From Polyangium sp. 15x6 (GTDB taxonomy: Bacteria; Myxococcota_A; Polyangia; Polyangiales; Polyangiaceae): 64,000 bases of DNA. The notes below the pieces were generated by a model. The model had not been told where the DNA came from. It saw nothing but the letters and a program-made list of their open reading frames with translations, and did not search any database. The position numbers were made by a program, and so were the translations under genes. Where the stretch lies: NCBI RefSeq assembly GCF_029960785.1, contig NZ_JASBQE010000021.1, positions 1 to 64,000 on the forward strand. Direction: 5' to 3'. The number at the start of each line of letters is the position of its first letter. The first letter of the stretch is position 1. This document shows, piece by piece, positions 18,244 to 26,447 of the stretch.

Positions 18244-19080
18244 TCAGGCGACGCCGAGGGATCGGGCGATCGGCAGGAGCACCTCGTCGGTGAACTGCCG
18301 CGTCGAGCGCGGGACCCAGGCCACGCCGATGCGCTCGAGGAGACTTTTTCGCGCGCGCTCGATCTGCGGTGTGACCAGGAGGGAGCGCGGCCTTGGCCGC
18401 TGCGGCTCCTCGCCGCCCGTGCGCTCGACGCGCTCGAGCTCTTGCCAGAGGGGAGACTCGTCGAGCCGGGTCCCCACGAAGACGAACGGCAGGTCGCAGA
18501 AGTCGCGGACGAGCGCGGCGTAGTGGGGATCCTCGTCCGACGCGAGGCGCGCGCCGTACTGCGTCGTCGAGAACGTCACGCCGCGCGGGCCGTTCGTCAC
18601 GTGCCCGTTCAGGTGGACGACCTCGAGCCGCGAGCCGTCGGGGGTCTCGTCCGGCGGCGGATCGTCGGCGAGCGCCGCGCGGATCACGACGGGCCGGGGC
18701 AGGTCGAACCGGGCCTCGGCGGCCGTCGCGAGATCGTCCACGTTCAGCGTGTAGATGCGGCGCCAGGGGAGGGCGAACCAGACCCGGTAAAACGCCGGCA
18801 GCCGCGCCGCGTCGACCGTGAGCCGACGCCGGAGCAGAACGTCGAGTTTGTCCGGGGCCTCGGACAGGGCGTGCTGGAAGAGGTCCTGGAGCGCGCTCTC
18901 GTCCCGGGTTTCGCCGGGGAAGCAGAGGTCCCAGAGCTCCTCGGAAAGCTCGGGCCCGCTCGGGATCGGGCTCCCGTCCTTGGCGCGCGCGTCGACGGAG
19001 AACCCCGCGCCCGTGAACAAGACCGCCCGCCCTGCGGCGAGCTCGCGGCCGAGATCGCTCGCGATGTCCGCGTCTGCCAT
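18244..19080 (-). CDS. SIR2-like domain protein (candidate NADase)
   Basis: 278 residues built around one SIR2-like Rossmann domain: LFTGAGFS (NAD-binding GAGxS, about 20-27), IYTLNVDD (TxNxD, about 110) and VVHLNGHV, where classical SIR2 has an LHG catalytic His. FVFVGTRLDESPLWQ follows. SIR2_2-type proteins often act as NAD-depleting effectors in anti-phage systems. The ATG at 19080 was chosen because the GAGxS motif follows at normal distance; the longer upstream frame is junk and overlaps crcB. The next gene downstream is an ATPase (49 bp). A defence function is inference from family and context. Confidence 0.7.
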   Translation of the reverse strand: MADADIASDLGRELAAGRAVLFTGAGFSVDARAKDGSPIPSGPELSEELWDLCFPGETRDESALQDLFQHALSEAPDKLDVLLRRRLTVDAARLPAFYRVWFALPWRRIYTLNVDDLATAAEARFDLPRPVVIRAALADDPPPDETPDGSRLEVVHLNGHVTNGPRGVTFSTTQYGARLASDEDPHYAALVRDFCDLPFVFVGTRLDESPLWQELERVERTGGEEPQRPRPRSLLVTPQIERARKSLLERIGVAWVPRSTRQFTDEVLLPIARSLGVA

Positions 19081-19163
19081 GCGTCGATCCCTCGGGCCGC
19101 GCCGCGCGGCGTCGAGCCTGCCGCTCCTTCGCGTCCTGGCAGACGAGCTCGGCAGCGGGTTTG

Positions 19164-19550
19164 TCAGCGCGAACCTGGGAGCCGACCGAGGTGCATCCCG
19201 ACGAACCCGGCGCAGAGGCAACCGACGAGCGTCGCCGTGCCGTACAGCGCGGCGAGGCGGGGCTGTCCGTTCTGTACGTACTGGACGATCTCCAGGTTGA
19301 ACGTGGAGTACGTCGTGAAGCCGCCCAGAAAACCTGCGCCGAGCGCGACCTGGAGCGTCGGGCCGAGCCACGTGGCGTTCCGGGAGAGCTGGAAGAGGAG
19401 CGCGAGCAGGAAGGAGCCGACGACGTTGACGGCGAGGGTCCCGTAGGGAAACGCGGTGCCGTACCGCGAAAGGGACCAGGTCGTCACGAGAAACCGTGCT
19501 CCCGAGCCGATCGCCCCGCCGACGCAGACCCACAGGAGCTTCATCCCCAT
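19164..19550 (-). CDS. crcB: Fluoride channel CrcB/Fluc
   Basis: 128 residues with four hydrophobic helices. The family signatures are clear: GGAIGSGARF near the N-terminus, GTLAVNVVGSF, and GFLGGFTTYSTF near residue 80. CrcB works as an antiparallel dimer that expels fluoride across the inner membrane. It starts at ATG 19550, with a second in-frame ATG two codons in. It is divergent from kup, with about 120 bp between the starts. I looked for a fluoride riboswitch upstream and could not make one fit. Confidence 0.93.
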   Translation of the reverse strand: MGMKLLWVCVGGAIGSGARFLVTTWSLSRYGTAFPYGTLAVNVVGSFLLALLFQLSRNATWLGPTLQVALGAGFLGGFTTYSTFNLEIVQYVQNGQPRLAALYGTATLVGCLCAGFVGMHLGRLPGSR

Positions 19551-19670
19551 CCGCGCGTGCTCCGTGCCGGCATCCCTCTACACAAGTCCACACCGTCCTC
19601 GTGGTCAAGCCTCCCGGGGCGTCGGGCCTCGCCTCGCGTCTCTCTTCGGATGGGGTACCATCGGCGCTCC

Positions 19671-21674
19671 ATGACGGAAGACCAAGCGGGCACGCTCGCC
19701 TCCACCGACGCATCCGCGGCGGACGAAAGCAGCGTGGTCCCAGACCCAAGGGCGGCCGAAGAGGCGCCACGACCCATCGCGCCGCCGCATGCCGCCGCGC
19801 CGCACTGCGAGACGGCGCACGGCGCGCGCTGGGCCTTGCTCCTCGGCGCCCTCGGCGTCGTCTTCGGCGACATCGGCACGAGCCCGCTCTACGCGATCAA
19901 GGAGTGCTTCAGCCCGGAGAGCCCGCATCACGTCGCGCCCACGCCGGCGAACATCCTCGGCATCCTCTCGCTCGTCTTCTGGTCGCTCTTGATGGTCGTG
20001 ACGGTCAAGTACCTCACGTTCGTCCTCAAGGCCGACAACCAGGGCTCCGGCGGCATCATGGCCCTGCTCGCGCTCGTGCCCACACGCAAGGGCCCGGGCA
20101 CGGGTCCGCTCGTCTTGCTCGTGCTCCTCGGCGCGTCGCTCCTTTATGGCGAGGGCGTCATCACGCCCGCCATCTCGGTGCTCTCGGCCATGGAGGGCCT
20201 CGAAGTCGCGTACGAGCCGCTCAAGCACGTCGTCGTGCCGCTCACGGTGGCCATCCTGCTCGCGCTCTTCCTCGTGCAAAAGCGCGGCACCGGGGGCATT
20301 GGCAATGTCTTCGGGACCGTCACGCTCGTCTGGTTCGTCACGATCGCCATCCTCGGGGGCCGGTGGATCCTGGCCAATCCGAGCGTGCTCGCCGCCGTCG
20401 ATCCCCGGCACGGCGTGCGGTTTTTCCTCGCGCAGCGCGGCCACGGCTTTTTGCTCCTCGGCGCCGTGGTCCTCTGCATCACGGGTTGCGAGGCGCTTTA
20501 TGCGGACATGGGCCATTTCGGGCGCGGCCCGATCCGTCGGGTCTGGTTCGCCGTCGTCTGGCCCGCGCTCCTGCTCAATTACTTCGGCCAGGGCGCGTAT
20601 CTGCTCCAGAACCCCGGCGGCGCGACGAATCCATTTTATGGCCTCGTCCCCTCCTGGGCCCTCTACCCGACGGTCGCCATCGCCACGGGGGCCACGATCG
20701 TCGCCTCGCAGGCGCTCATCTCCGGGGCGTTCTCGCTGACGCAGCAGGCGGTGCAGCTCGGCTACTTCCCGCGCGTCACGATCGTCCACACCTCGAAGGA
20801 CACCGAGGGGCAGATCTACATCCCCGAGATCAACCGCGCGCTGCTCGTCGCCTGCATCCTGCTCGTCTTCACGTTCCGCACCTCGACCTCGCTCGCGGCG
20901 GCCTACGGCATCGCGGTCACGGCCACGATGACGATCACCACGACGGTGTATTTCGTGGTCGTCACGAAGCGCTGGGGCTGGCCGCTCTGGAAGGCGCTGC
21001 CGCCCGTCGCGATCTTCCTCGCCATCGACCTCTCGTTTCTTTCGGCGAACGCCGCCAAGTTCCTCCAGGGCGGCTGGTTCCCCGTGGCCATGGCGCTCGT
21101 GATCTTCACGGTCATGACGACCTGGAAATCGGGCCGCCGGATCCTCTCCGAGTCCTTCAAGGATGGCATCCTGCCGCTCGAGCTGTTCCTCGAGGACGTC
21201 GAGCGCACGAGGCCCCACCGCGTCCGCGGCACGGCCGTCTTCATGGCCTCGAACCCGAACGGCACGCCGCCCGTCCTGCTCCACCATTTCAAGCACAACC
21301 AGGTCCTGCACGAGCAGGTCGTCCTGCTCTCCATCTCGAACGAGCGCGTCCCCGAGATCCCGCCCGATCAGCGCTTGACCGTCGAGCACAAGGGCCACGG
21401 GTTTTTCCGGGTCAATGCCCGCTACGGCTTCATGCAGACCCCGCACGTGCCGAGCGCGCTCGCCGCCTGCAAGGAGTACGGCCTCTCGATCGAGCTCCAG
21501 CGCACGAGTTATTACCTCGGCCGCGAGACGCTCCTGCCGACCGGCCGCTCGAAGATGTGGAAATGGCGCAAGGACCTCTTCGCCTTCATTTCCCGCAACG
21601 CGCGTCCCGCCACGGCGTATTTCGGCCTGCCTCCGGGTCGCGTCGTGGAGCTCGGCATGCAGATCGACCTCTGA
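19671..21674 (+). CDS. kup: Low-affinity potassium uptake protein Kup
   Basis: 667 residues. An N-terminal cytoplasmic tail of about 45 residues leads into about 12 TM helices and a C-terminal cytoplasmic domain. Signature sequences are ALGVVFGDIGTSPLYA, NQGSGGIMALLAL, SLLYGEGVITPAISVLSA, QKRGTGGIGNVFG and GTAVFMASNPNGTP. Kup imports potassium with protons. The ATG at 19671 was preferred, but an in-frame ATG at 19650 is possible. It stands divergent from crcB and 72 bp upstream of the dienelactone hydrolase-like gene. Confidence 0.95.
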   Translation: MTEDQAGTLASTDASAADESSVVPDPRAAEEAPRPIAPPHAAAPHCETAHGARWALLLGALGVVFGDIGTSPLYAIKECFSPESPHHVAPTPANILGILSLVFWSLLMVVTVKYLTFVLKADNQGSGGIMALLALVPTRKGPGTGPLVLLVLLGASLLYGEGVITPAISVLSAMEGLEVAYEPLKHVVVPLTVAILLALFLVQKRGTGGIGNVFGTVTLVWFVTIAILGGRWILANPSVLAAVDPRHGVRFFLAQRGHGFLLLGAVVLCITGCEALYADMGHFGRGPIRRVWFAVVWPALLLNYFGQGAYLLQNPGGATNPFYGLVPSWALYPTVAIATGATIVASQALISGAFSLTQQAVQLGYFPRVTIVHTSKDTEGQIYIPEINRALLVACILLVFTFRTSTSLAAAYGIAVTATMTITTTVYFVVVTKRWGWPLWKALPPVAIFLAIDLSFLSANAAKFLQGGWFPVAMALVIFTVMTTWKSGRRILSESFKDGILPLELFLEDVERTRPHRVRGTAVFMASNPNGTPPVLLHHFKHNQVLHEQVVLLSISNERVPEIPPDQRLTVEHKGHGFFRVNARYGFMQTPHVPSALAACKEYGLSIELQRTSYYLGRETLLPTGRSKMWKWRKDLFAFISRNARPATAYFGLPPGRVVELGMQIDL

Positions 21675-21746
21675 CGAGCCTGCGAACCGCTACCGCCTTT
21701 GGCCTCTCTGCCCGATGCCCGAGGGAGCACGGGGAGGGCGCAGATC

Positions 21747-22436
21747 ATGGTGAACGAGCGAGCGGAGACCTCGCCGGTCTGCATGCCGGCGGACGGCGTG
21801 ATGCTGAACGGCGATCTCGGGATGCCGGCAGGAGCGCGGGGCGTCGTGCTGTTCGCCCACGGCAGCGGTTCGAGCCGGTTCAGCCAGCGCAATCGTCACG
21901 TCGCGGCGAGCTTGCGGGCGCGCGGGTTCGCGACGTTGCTCGTGGATCTCTTGACGGCCGAGGAAGAGGCCGTGGACCTCAGGACGGCCGAGATCCGGTT
22001 CGACATCGACCTGCTCGCGCGGCGGGTCACGGGCGTCGTCGATTGGCTCGGCCGGGCGTCGTCGACGGCGGGCCTCGGGATCGGGCTCTTCGGAGCGAGC
22101 ACGGGGGCCGCGGCGGCGCTCGTGGCCGCGGCGGAGCGGCCCGACACGGTGCTGGCGGTCGTCTCGCGCGGCGGGCGGCCCGATCTCGCGGGCCCAGCGC
22201 TGCCGCGGGTCCAGGCGCCGACGCTGCTCATCGTGGGCGGGGCGGATACGCTGGTGATCGATCTGAACCAGCAGGCGTTCGAGGATCTCCGGTGCGAGCG
22301 GGAGATCGTCATCGTCCCGCGGGCGACACACCTCTTCGAAGAGCCGGGGGCGCTCGATCAGGTCGCGGATCTCGCGGGGCACTGGTTCGAGGCGCACATC
22401 TCGCCGCAGGGGAGGCGGATGGCCCGCGCCTCATGA
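21747..22436 (+). CDS. Dienelactone hydrolase-like alpha/beta hydrolase
   Basis: 229 residues of the small alpha/beta hydrolase fold. LFAHGSGSSRFSQRN forms the oxyanion region, GLFGASTGAAAAL carries the nucleophile Ser (GxSxG), GGADTLVID an acidic residue and ATHLFEEPG the catalytic His. This subgroup often sits next to phosphoribosyltransferase genes; none is here. The start at 21747 is preceded by GGAGGG. Its stop codon abuts that of the convergent HTH-citrate synthase gene (TCATGA at 22431-22436). Substrate unknown. Confidence 0.8.
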   Translation: MVNERAETSPVCMPADGVMLNGDLGMPAGARGVVLFAHGSGSSRFSQRNRHVAASLRARGFATLLVDLLTAEEEAVDLRTAEIRFDIDLLARRVTGVVDWLGRASSTAGLGIGLFGASTGAAAALVAAAERPDTVLAVVSRGGRPDLAGPALPRVQAPTLLIVGGADTLVIDLNQQAFEDLRCEREIVIVPRATHLFEEPGALDQVADLAGHWFEAHISPQGRRMARAS

Positions 22437-23648
22437 CGCGATCGAGCGCGGGCGCAGGAGCGCGGGATCTTTGCGCTGTTCGAGGGCGTGGGCGATCCAG
22501 CCGGCGAGGCGGCCGATCGCGAAGAGGGTCGTCGCCGCGCCCGGCGGCAGGCCGAGCGCGAGGCAAAGGGCGACGAGGCCGACGTCCACGGACGGGGGCG
22601 GATGGCCGGCCTCTTTCGTCGCGTCGAGCAGCGCGAAGAGGGCGGCGACGCTGGTTTTTCGAGGCGCCTCCGCGCGCGCGGCCGCGAGCAGGGGCGGGGT
22701 GCGCGGATCTCCGTCGGGGTAGAACGGGTGCCCGAGCTCGAGGACCATGTCGCCGCGGCGGGCGCGGGCGGCGACCACGGCGCGGGCTTTTTCGGGGCGG
22801 CCGACCTCGGCGACCACGGCCTCGATGCGGTCGCAGGCGCCGCCGTGCTTCGGGCCGGAGACCGCGGCGAGCCCGGCGCTCACGCAGGCGTAGAGATCGG
22901 CCCCGGTCGAGGCGGTGACGCGGACGGCGAACGTCGAGGTGGCGAGCTCGTGATCCGCGAGCAGCACGAGCGCCTGTTCGAGGGCGGCCTCGGCGCGCTC
23001 GGACCTGCGGCCGCCGAGGGCGACGAGCAGCGCGCCGGTGATCGTGGGCTCGGCGAGCGCGGCCTTGGCGCGGCGTGCGCCCGAAGGCAGGGCCGAGAGC
23101 GCGGCGAGGCGATGGATCAAGGCGCGGGCGCGGGGCAGCTCGGCCTCCTCGGTGGCGGCGAAGCGCAGGGGATCGCGCGCGGCCAGGGCCGGGACGGCGA
23201 GGGCGAGCGTGGCGAGGGGCGGGGCGCCTTCGGGGACGAGGTCGGCGAGGCGGACGGCGGGGAGGGCGGGTTCCTGGGGCAAGGTCCAGGTGGGGCGCTC
23301 TTCGGGGAGCGTGCCGGTCCAGAGCAGCTCGGCGACGGATTCGAAGGGCACGCCGGCTTTGGCGAGGGCTGTCGCGGCCTGACCGCGGTAGCGCGGGCCT
23401 TCTTCGGCGCTGATCGTGGTGATCGTCGAGGTGAGGACGGGCTCGCCCCAGCGCAAGGCGGAAGCGGCGACCGGGCCGTGCCCGCGGCGCGCGTCGCTCC
23501 GGGCCTTCAGCCGTTCGAGGTCGTCGCGCATGTAGAGGCGGCTCCGTCCGCCCTCGCTGGGCACGCTGCGGACGAGGCCGCGGCTCGCGTACGCGTAGAG
23601 CGTCTCGCGCTTCACCCCGAGCAGCGCGGCGGCTTCGGCGCCGGACAC
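22431..23648 (-). CDS. Citrate synthase-like protein with N-terminal HTH domain
   Basis: 405 residues. The first ~50 form a MerR/excisionase-like helix-turn-helix (AEAAALLGVKRETLYAYASRGL, then SRLYMRDDLERL). The rest is a citrate synthase fold with GPKHGGACDRIEAV around an active-site His, ELGHPFYPDGDPR where enzymes have MGFGHRVYxxxDPR, and a C-terminal GRLAGWIAHALEQRKDPALLRP. The GTG at 23648 begins directly before the HTH; starts further upstream would place operators inside the gene. It is divergent from a citrate synthase gene, with three palindromes between. It may sense oxaloacetate, acyl-CoA or citrate and regulate its neighbour; this is inference. Confidence 0.8.
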   Translation of the reverse strand: MSGAEAAALLGVKRETLYAYASRGLVRSVPSEGGRSRLYMRDDLERLKARSDARRGHGPVAASALRWGEPVLTSTITTISAEEGPRYRGQAATALAKAGVPFESVAELLWTGTLPEERPTWTLPQEPALPAVRLADLVPEGAPPLATLALAVPALAARDPLRFAATEEAELPRARALIHRLAALSALPSGARRAKAALAEPTITGALLVALGGRRSERAEAALEQALVLLADHELATSTFAVRVTASTGADLYACVSAGLAAVSGPKHGGACDRIEAVVAEVGRPEKARAVVAARARRGDMVLELGHPFYPDGDPRTPPLLAAARAEAPRKTSVAALFALLDATKEAGHPPPSVDVGLVALCLALGLPPGAATTLFAIGRLAGWIAHALEQRKDPALLRPRSIAS

Positions 23649-23662
23649 GAGGTTCGAGGGTT

Positions 23663-23710
23663 GATTGTCGAATCCAGTAGATTGATTGATCAATCCACGT
23701 TGATCAACGT
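23663..23710. promoter_or_regulatory. Palindromic operators between the divergent citrate synthase genes
   Basis: Two perfect palindromes share the core TTGATCAA: GATTGATCAATC (23684-23695) and ACGTTGATCAACGT (23697-23710). A weaker GATT-N4-AATC lies at 23663-23674. Centres are spaced 21 and 14 bp apart. The region is strikingly AT-rich for this genome and lies between the starts at 23648 (minus) and 23752 (plus). The likely binder is the adjacent HTH-citrate synthase protein. Confidence 0.65.
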
Positions 23711-23751
23711 TGCTCACGACATCAAGGATACCATCAACGAAGGAGGAAACG

Positions 23752-24903
23752 ATGGACCTTGCAAAGCAGAATGGGGCAAAGCACGCGGCGACGAAGGCGA
23801 GCGGGCTCGATGGCGTCGTCGTGGCGGATACGGCATTGAGCGAGGTCGACGGCGAGCGGGGGCGGCTCGTCGTGGGCGGGTACGACATCGAGGCGCTCGC
23901 GGGCCGGGTCGGCTTCGAGGAGCTCTGCGCGCTGCTCTGGACGGGCGCGCTGCCGGACGCGGCGACCCGCGGCGCGATCGCGGAGGCGCTCGCCGAGGGG
24001 CGGACGCTGGCCTTCGAGCAGATTCCGTCGCTCGGGGAGGCGCTCGTCGCGGAGGACGGAAGCGCGGGGCTCATGGCGTGCGTGGCGCACTTCGGCGCGC
24101 GCGCGGGGTGGCGGTCCGAGGGGCGGCCTGCGTGGGTCGAGCTCGCGCGGGTCACGGGCGCGGTCGCGACGTTCGCGGCGGCCTGGGCGCGACGTCGCGC
24201 GGGAGGCGCGCCGATCGCCCCGGACGCGAAGCTCGGTCACGCGGCGGATTTCCTGCGGATGGTGCGCGGCGCGGCCGCGCCCGAGGCGGCCGCGCGCGCG
24301 CTCGACGCCTACCTGGTGACGGTGGCCGATCACGGCATGAACGCGTCGACGTTCACCGCGCGGGTCGTGGCCTCGACGGGCTCGGATCTGGTGTCGGCGA
24401 TCGTGGCGGCGATCGGCGCGCTCAAGGGCCCGCTGCACGGCGGCGCGCCGGGGCCCGTGCTCGACATGCTCGACGCGATCGGCGAGCCGTCGCAGGCCGC
24501 GGCGTGGATCGCGGCCGAACTCGCGGCGGGGAGGCGGATCATGGGCATGGGGCACCGGATCTACCGGGTGCGGGATCCGCGGGCGGCGGTGCTCGAGCGG
24601 GCCATCGGCGAGCTCGAGCGCGACGGGACCGCGGGGGCAGGGGCGCGCCTCGCGCTCGCGCGGGCAACCGAGCGCGCAGCCGAGACCCGGCTCGCCGAGC
24701 GCCACCCGGATCGGCCGCTCAAGGCCAACGTCGAGTTCTACACGGCCGTCCTGCTCGACGCCGTGGGCCTGCCGCGCGAGCTGTTCACGCCGACCTTCGC
24801 GGTGGGGCGGGCGGCCGGCTGGTGCGCGCACGTCGAGGAGCAGCGGCGAGCGGGGCGGCTCATCCGGCCGGCTTCGCGGTACGTCGGGGCCGTCCCGGCT
24901 TGA
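23752..24903 (+). CDS. Citrate synthase (citrate/2-methylcitrate synthase family)
   Basis: 383 residues of the short, Gram-positive-type citrate synthase. Motifs are VVVADTALSEVDGERGRLVVGGYDI at the N-terminus, LVTVADHGMNASTFTARVVASTGSD, LKGPLHGGAPGPVLDML with an active-site His, MGMGHRIYRVRDPRA with the second His and Arg, and a C-terminal RPASRYVG. It condenses oxaloacetate with acetyl-CoA or propionyl-CoA; the family does not fix which. The ATG has a strong AAGGAGGA site. The promoter region holds the palindromes shared with the divergent HTH-citrate synthase gene. Confidence 0.9.
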   Translation: MDLAKQNGAKHAATKASGLDGVVVADTALSEVDGERGRLVVGGYDIEALAGRVGFEELCALLWTGALPDAATRGAIAEALAEGRTLAFEQIPSLGEALVAEDGSAGLMACVAHFGARAGWRSEGRPAWVELARVTGAVATFAAAWARRRAGGAPIAPDAKLGHAADFLRMVRGAAAPEAAARALDAYLVTVADHGMNASTFTARVVASTGSDLVSAIVAAIGALKGPLHGGAPGPVLDMLDAIGEPSQAAAWIAAELAAGRRIMGMGHRIYRVRDPRAAVLERAIGELERDGTAGAGARLALARATERAAETRLAERHPDRPLKANVEFYTAVLLDAVGLPRELFTPTFAVGRAAGWCAHVEEQRRAGRLIRPASRYVGAVPA

Positions 24904-25036
24904 ATGACCCGGCTCGCCATCGATCTGCCACTGTACATCTAGACAGCGGCCACGACCTGGGGTAGCGACCCGCCCGAGCGGATCGCGCAGGGTCCGGGCG
25001 CGCGCCCCGGCCCCGCAACGGCAAACGGAGACGACG

Positions 25037-25579
25037 ATGGACGTGGCAGACCCCATTCCTCCCTCGGTCCAGGCCCTGATGGACCTGTTCGCGAACGAGC
25101 TCTCGCATGTGAGCTTTCCCGGCGTCGATCGGGCGACCCTCGAGCAGGTGGTGACGGAGGTCCGGACCCACACCGAGGCCGTCGCCAAGGCGGAGGCGGC
25201 CCTCGAAGCCGCGCGCGCGTCGCTACGGGACAGCGAGGAGACGCTGTCGAGCAAGACCACGAAGGCGCTCGCCTACGCGCGCGTCTACGCCGAGGATCAC
25301 CCCGACATCCGGTCGAAGGTCGAGTCGGTCGCGCGGATCGCGGGCACGACGTCCTCGCCGCCCGCGCCCTCCCGGGAGGCGAACGGCGACTCGCCGAAGC
25401 GCCGCGGCCGCCCACCGAAGGCAAAGGCAGCGAGCGCCGAGCCGGCCGCCGAGCCGGCCGCCGAGCCGATGGACGCAACGCCGGCCGCGCCGCCGGTGAT
25501 GGAGCTCGGGCCCTCGACGATGAGCACCGACGAGACCTCCGAGCCGTCCGAGCTCAACGGCGCCGCGCACCCGGCCTGA
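25037..25579 (+). CDS. Coiled-coil protein with AT-hook
   Basis: 180 residues, not matched to a named family. The N-terminal half is helical with a likely coiled coil at about 40-75 (VAKAEAALEAARASLRDSEETL). The C-terminal half is disordered and Ala/Pro/Glu rich, with an AT-hook KRRGRPPKAK near residues 120-130 and a doubled AEPAAEPAAEP. The AT-hook suggests minor-groove DNA binding, so it may be a small nucleoid or regulatory protein. It starts 133 bp after the citrate synthase gene and is followed by repeat copy E 25 bp downstream. Confidence 0.7.
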   Translation: MDVADPIPPSVQALMDLFANELSHVSFPGVDRATLEQVVTEVRTHTEAVAKAEAALEAARASLRDSEETLSSKTTKALAYARVYAEDHPDIRSKVESVARIAGTTSSPPAPSREANGDSPKRRGRPPKAKAASAEPAAEPAAEPMDATPAAPPVMELGPSTMSTDETSEPSELNGAAHPA

Positions 25580-25604
25580 GCCGCGGGCGATTCACAGCGT
25601 AGCG

Positions 25605-25705
25605 CCGGGGTTTCACCCCGGACCCCGACCAGGGGTTGTCCACCCCTGGACCCGGACCAGCGCAAGCGCTGGACCCGGGGCGACAGCGCGCGATGCGCGC
25701 TGTCG
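25605..25705 (-). repeat. Four-hairpin 3' element, copy E
   Basis: Read on the plus strand: hairpin 4 CCGGGGT/ACCCCGG around TTC (25605-25621), hairpin 3 CCAGGGGT/ACCCCTGG around TGTCC (25629-25649), hairpin 2 CCAGCGC/GCGCTGG (25657-25672), hairpin 1 CGACAGCGCGC/GCGCGCTGTCG around GAT (25681-25705). In hairpin 3 the innermost pair is T:A, where the other copies have C:G. It lies 25 bp after the AT-hook gene. Confidence 0.9.
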
Positions 25706-25786
25706 ACAGGGAAGACATTTCCAGCATGTAGGGCAGCGCTGCTGACTTGGTTGGCAACGCCGCTCGTGGTCTTGCCACGGGCCCGT

Positions 25787-25891
25787 CCGAGAAACCGCGC
25801 ATCGCGCGGTTTCTCGGCCCTCGGTCCAGGCCGTGCCTGGTCCGGGTCGAGGGGCGGACAGCCCCTCGTCGGGTCCGGGGTGAAACCCCGG
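25787..25891 (+). repeat. Four-hairpin 3' element, copy F
   Basis: Hairpin 1 is a 14-bp stem CCGAGAAACCGCGC/GCGCGGTTTCTCGG around ATC (25787-25817). Hairpin 2 is CCAGGC/GCCTGG (25826-25840), hairpin 3 CGAGGGGC/GCCCCTCG around GGACA (25848-25868), hairpin 4 CCGGGGT/ACCCCGG around GAA (25875-25891). It lies 22 bp from the stop of the minus-strand ogt gene and faces copy E across 81 bp. Confidence 0.9.
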
Positions 25892-25913
25892 CGCCACGCT
25901 GCAGAACACCTTC

Positions 25914-26447
25914 TCAGCGAACGCGCGGGATGCGCGCTCCTTCGAGCGCCAGCAACCGTGCCTTGGTCTGCACGCCACCTGGCGCGGAAAAGCCCACGGC
26001 GGCACCGGCTGCGCCCAGGATCCGGTGGCAGGGCACCACGATCGGGATCGGGTTCTTCGCGAGCGCTTGCCCCACGGCGCGGGCGGCTGCCCGGGACTTG
26101 CCGAGGCGCGCGGCGAGCTCGCCGTACGTCACGGTTTGGCCGGGCGGAATGTCCTGCGCGGCCTCGTAGACGGCCCGGTAAAACGGCGATATCCGTTCGA
26201 GGTCGAGCGGCACCTGCGAAAAATCTTGCGGCGCGCCGCCGAGGTGCGCTGCGACGAGGCGCATCACGTCCTTGACCCAGCCTGGCGGATCTCCGCGCAC
26301 GGCGCCGGGCGCGCTCGCTGCGATCCATGCGAGCGTCTCTTCCTCTCGTTCGCTTGGCAGCGCCAGCGCGAAGATGCCTCTCGGACTCCAGGCCACGACC
26401 ACGCGACCGAGCGGCGTGTCGAAGGGCTCGAACCCCAATCCGTCCAT
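25914..26447 (-). CDS. ogt: Methylated-DNA-protein cysteine methyltransferase
   Basis: 177 residues. It removes alkyl groups from O6-alkylguanine by irreversible transfer to its active-site Cys. The C-terminal domain is complete: GQTVTYGELAARLGKSRAARAVG (helix-turn-helix with the Arg finger) and NPIPIVVPCHRILG with the acceptor Cys in PCHR. The N-terminal domain is short but present. The ATG at 26447 has AGGAAG about eight bases upstream and was preferred over an upstream frame start. Repeat copy F lies just past its stop codon. Confidence 0.95.
   Translation of the reverse strand: MDGLGFEPFDTPLGRVVVAWSPRGIFALALPSEREEETLAWIAASAPGAVRGDPPGWVKDVMRLVAAHLGGAPQDFSQVPLDLERISPFYRAVYEAAQDIPPGQTVTYGELAARLGKSRAAARAVGQALAKNPIPIVVPCHRILGAAGAAVGFSAPGGVQTKARLLALEGARIPRVR

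Noticed and set aside
19551-19670. Fluoride riboswitch upstream of crcB
   Set aside because: A GCCGATGG-like start and a small GATGG/CCATC hairpin are present, but the later conserved riboswitch segments are missing and the hairpin overlaps the start region of the divergent kup gene.
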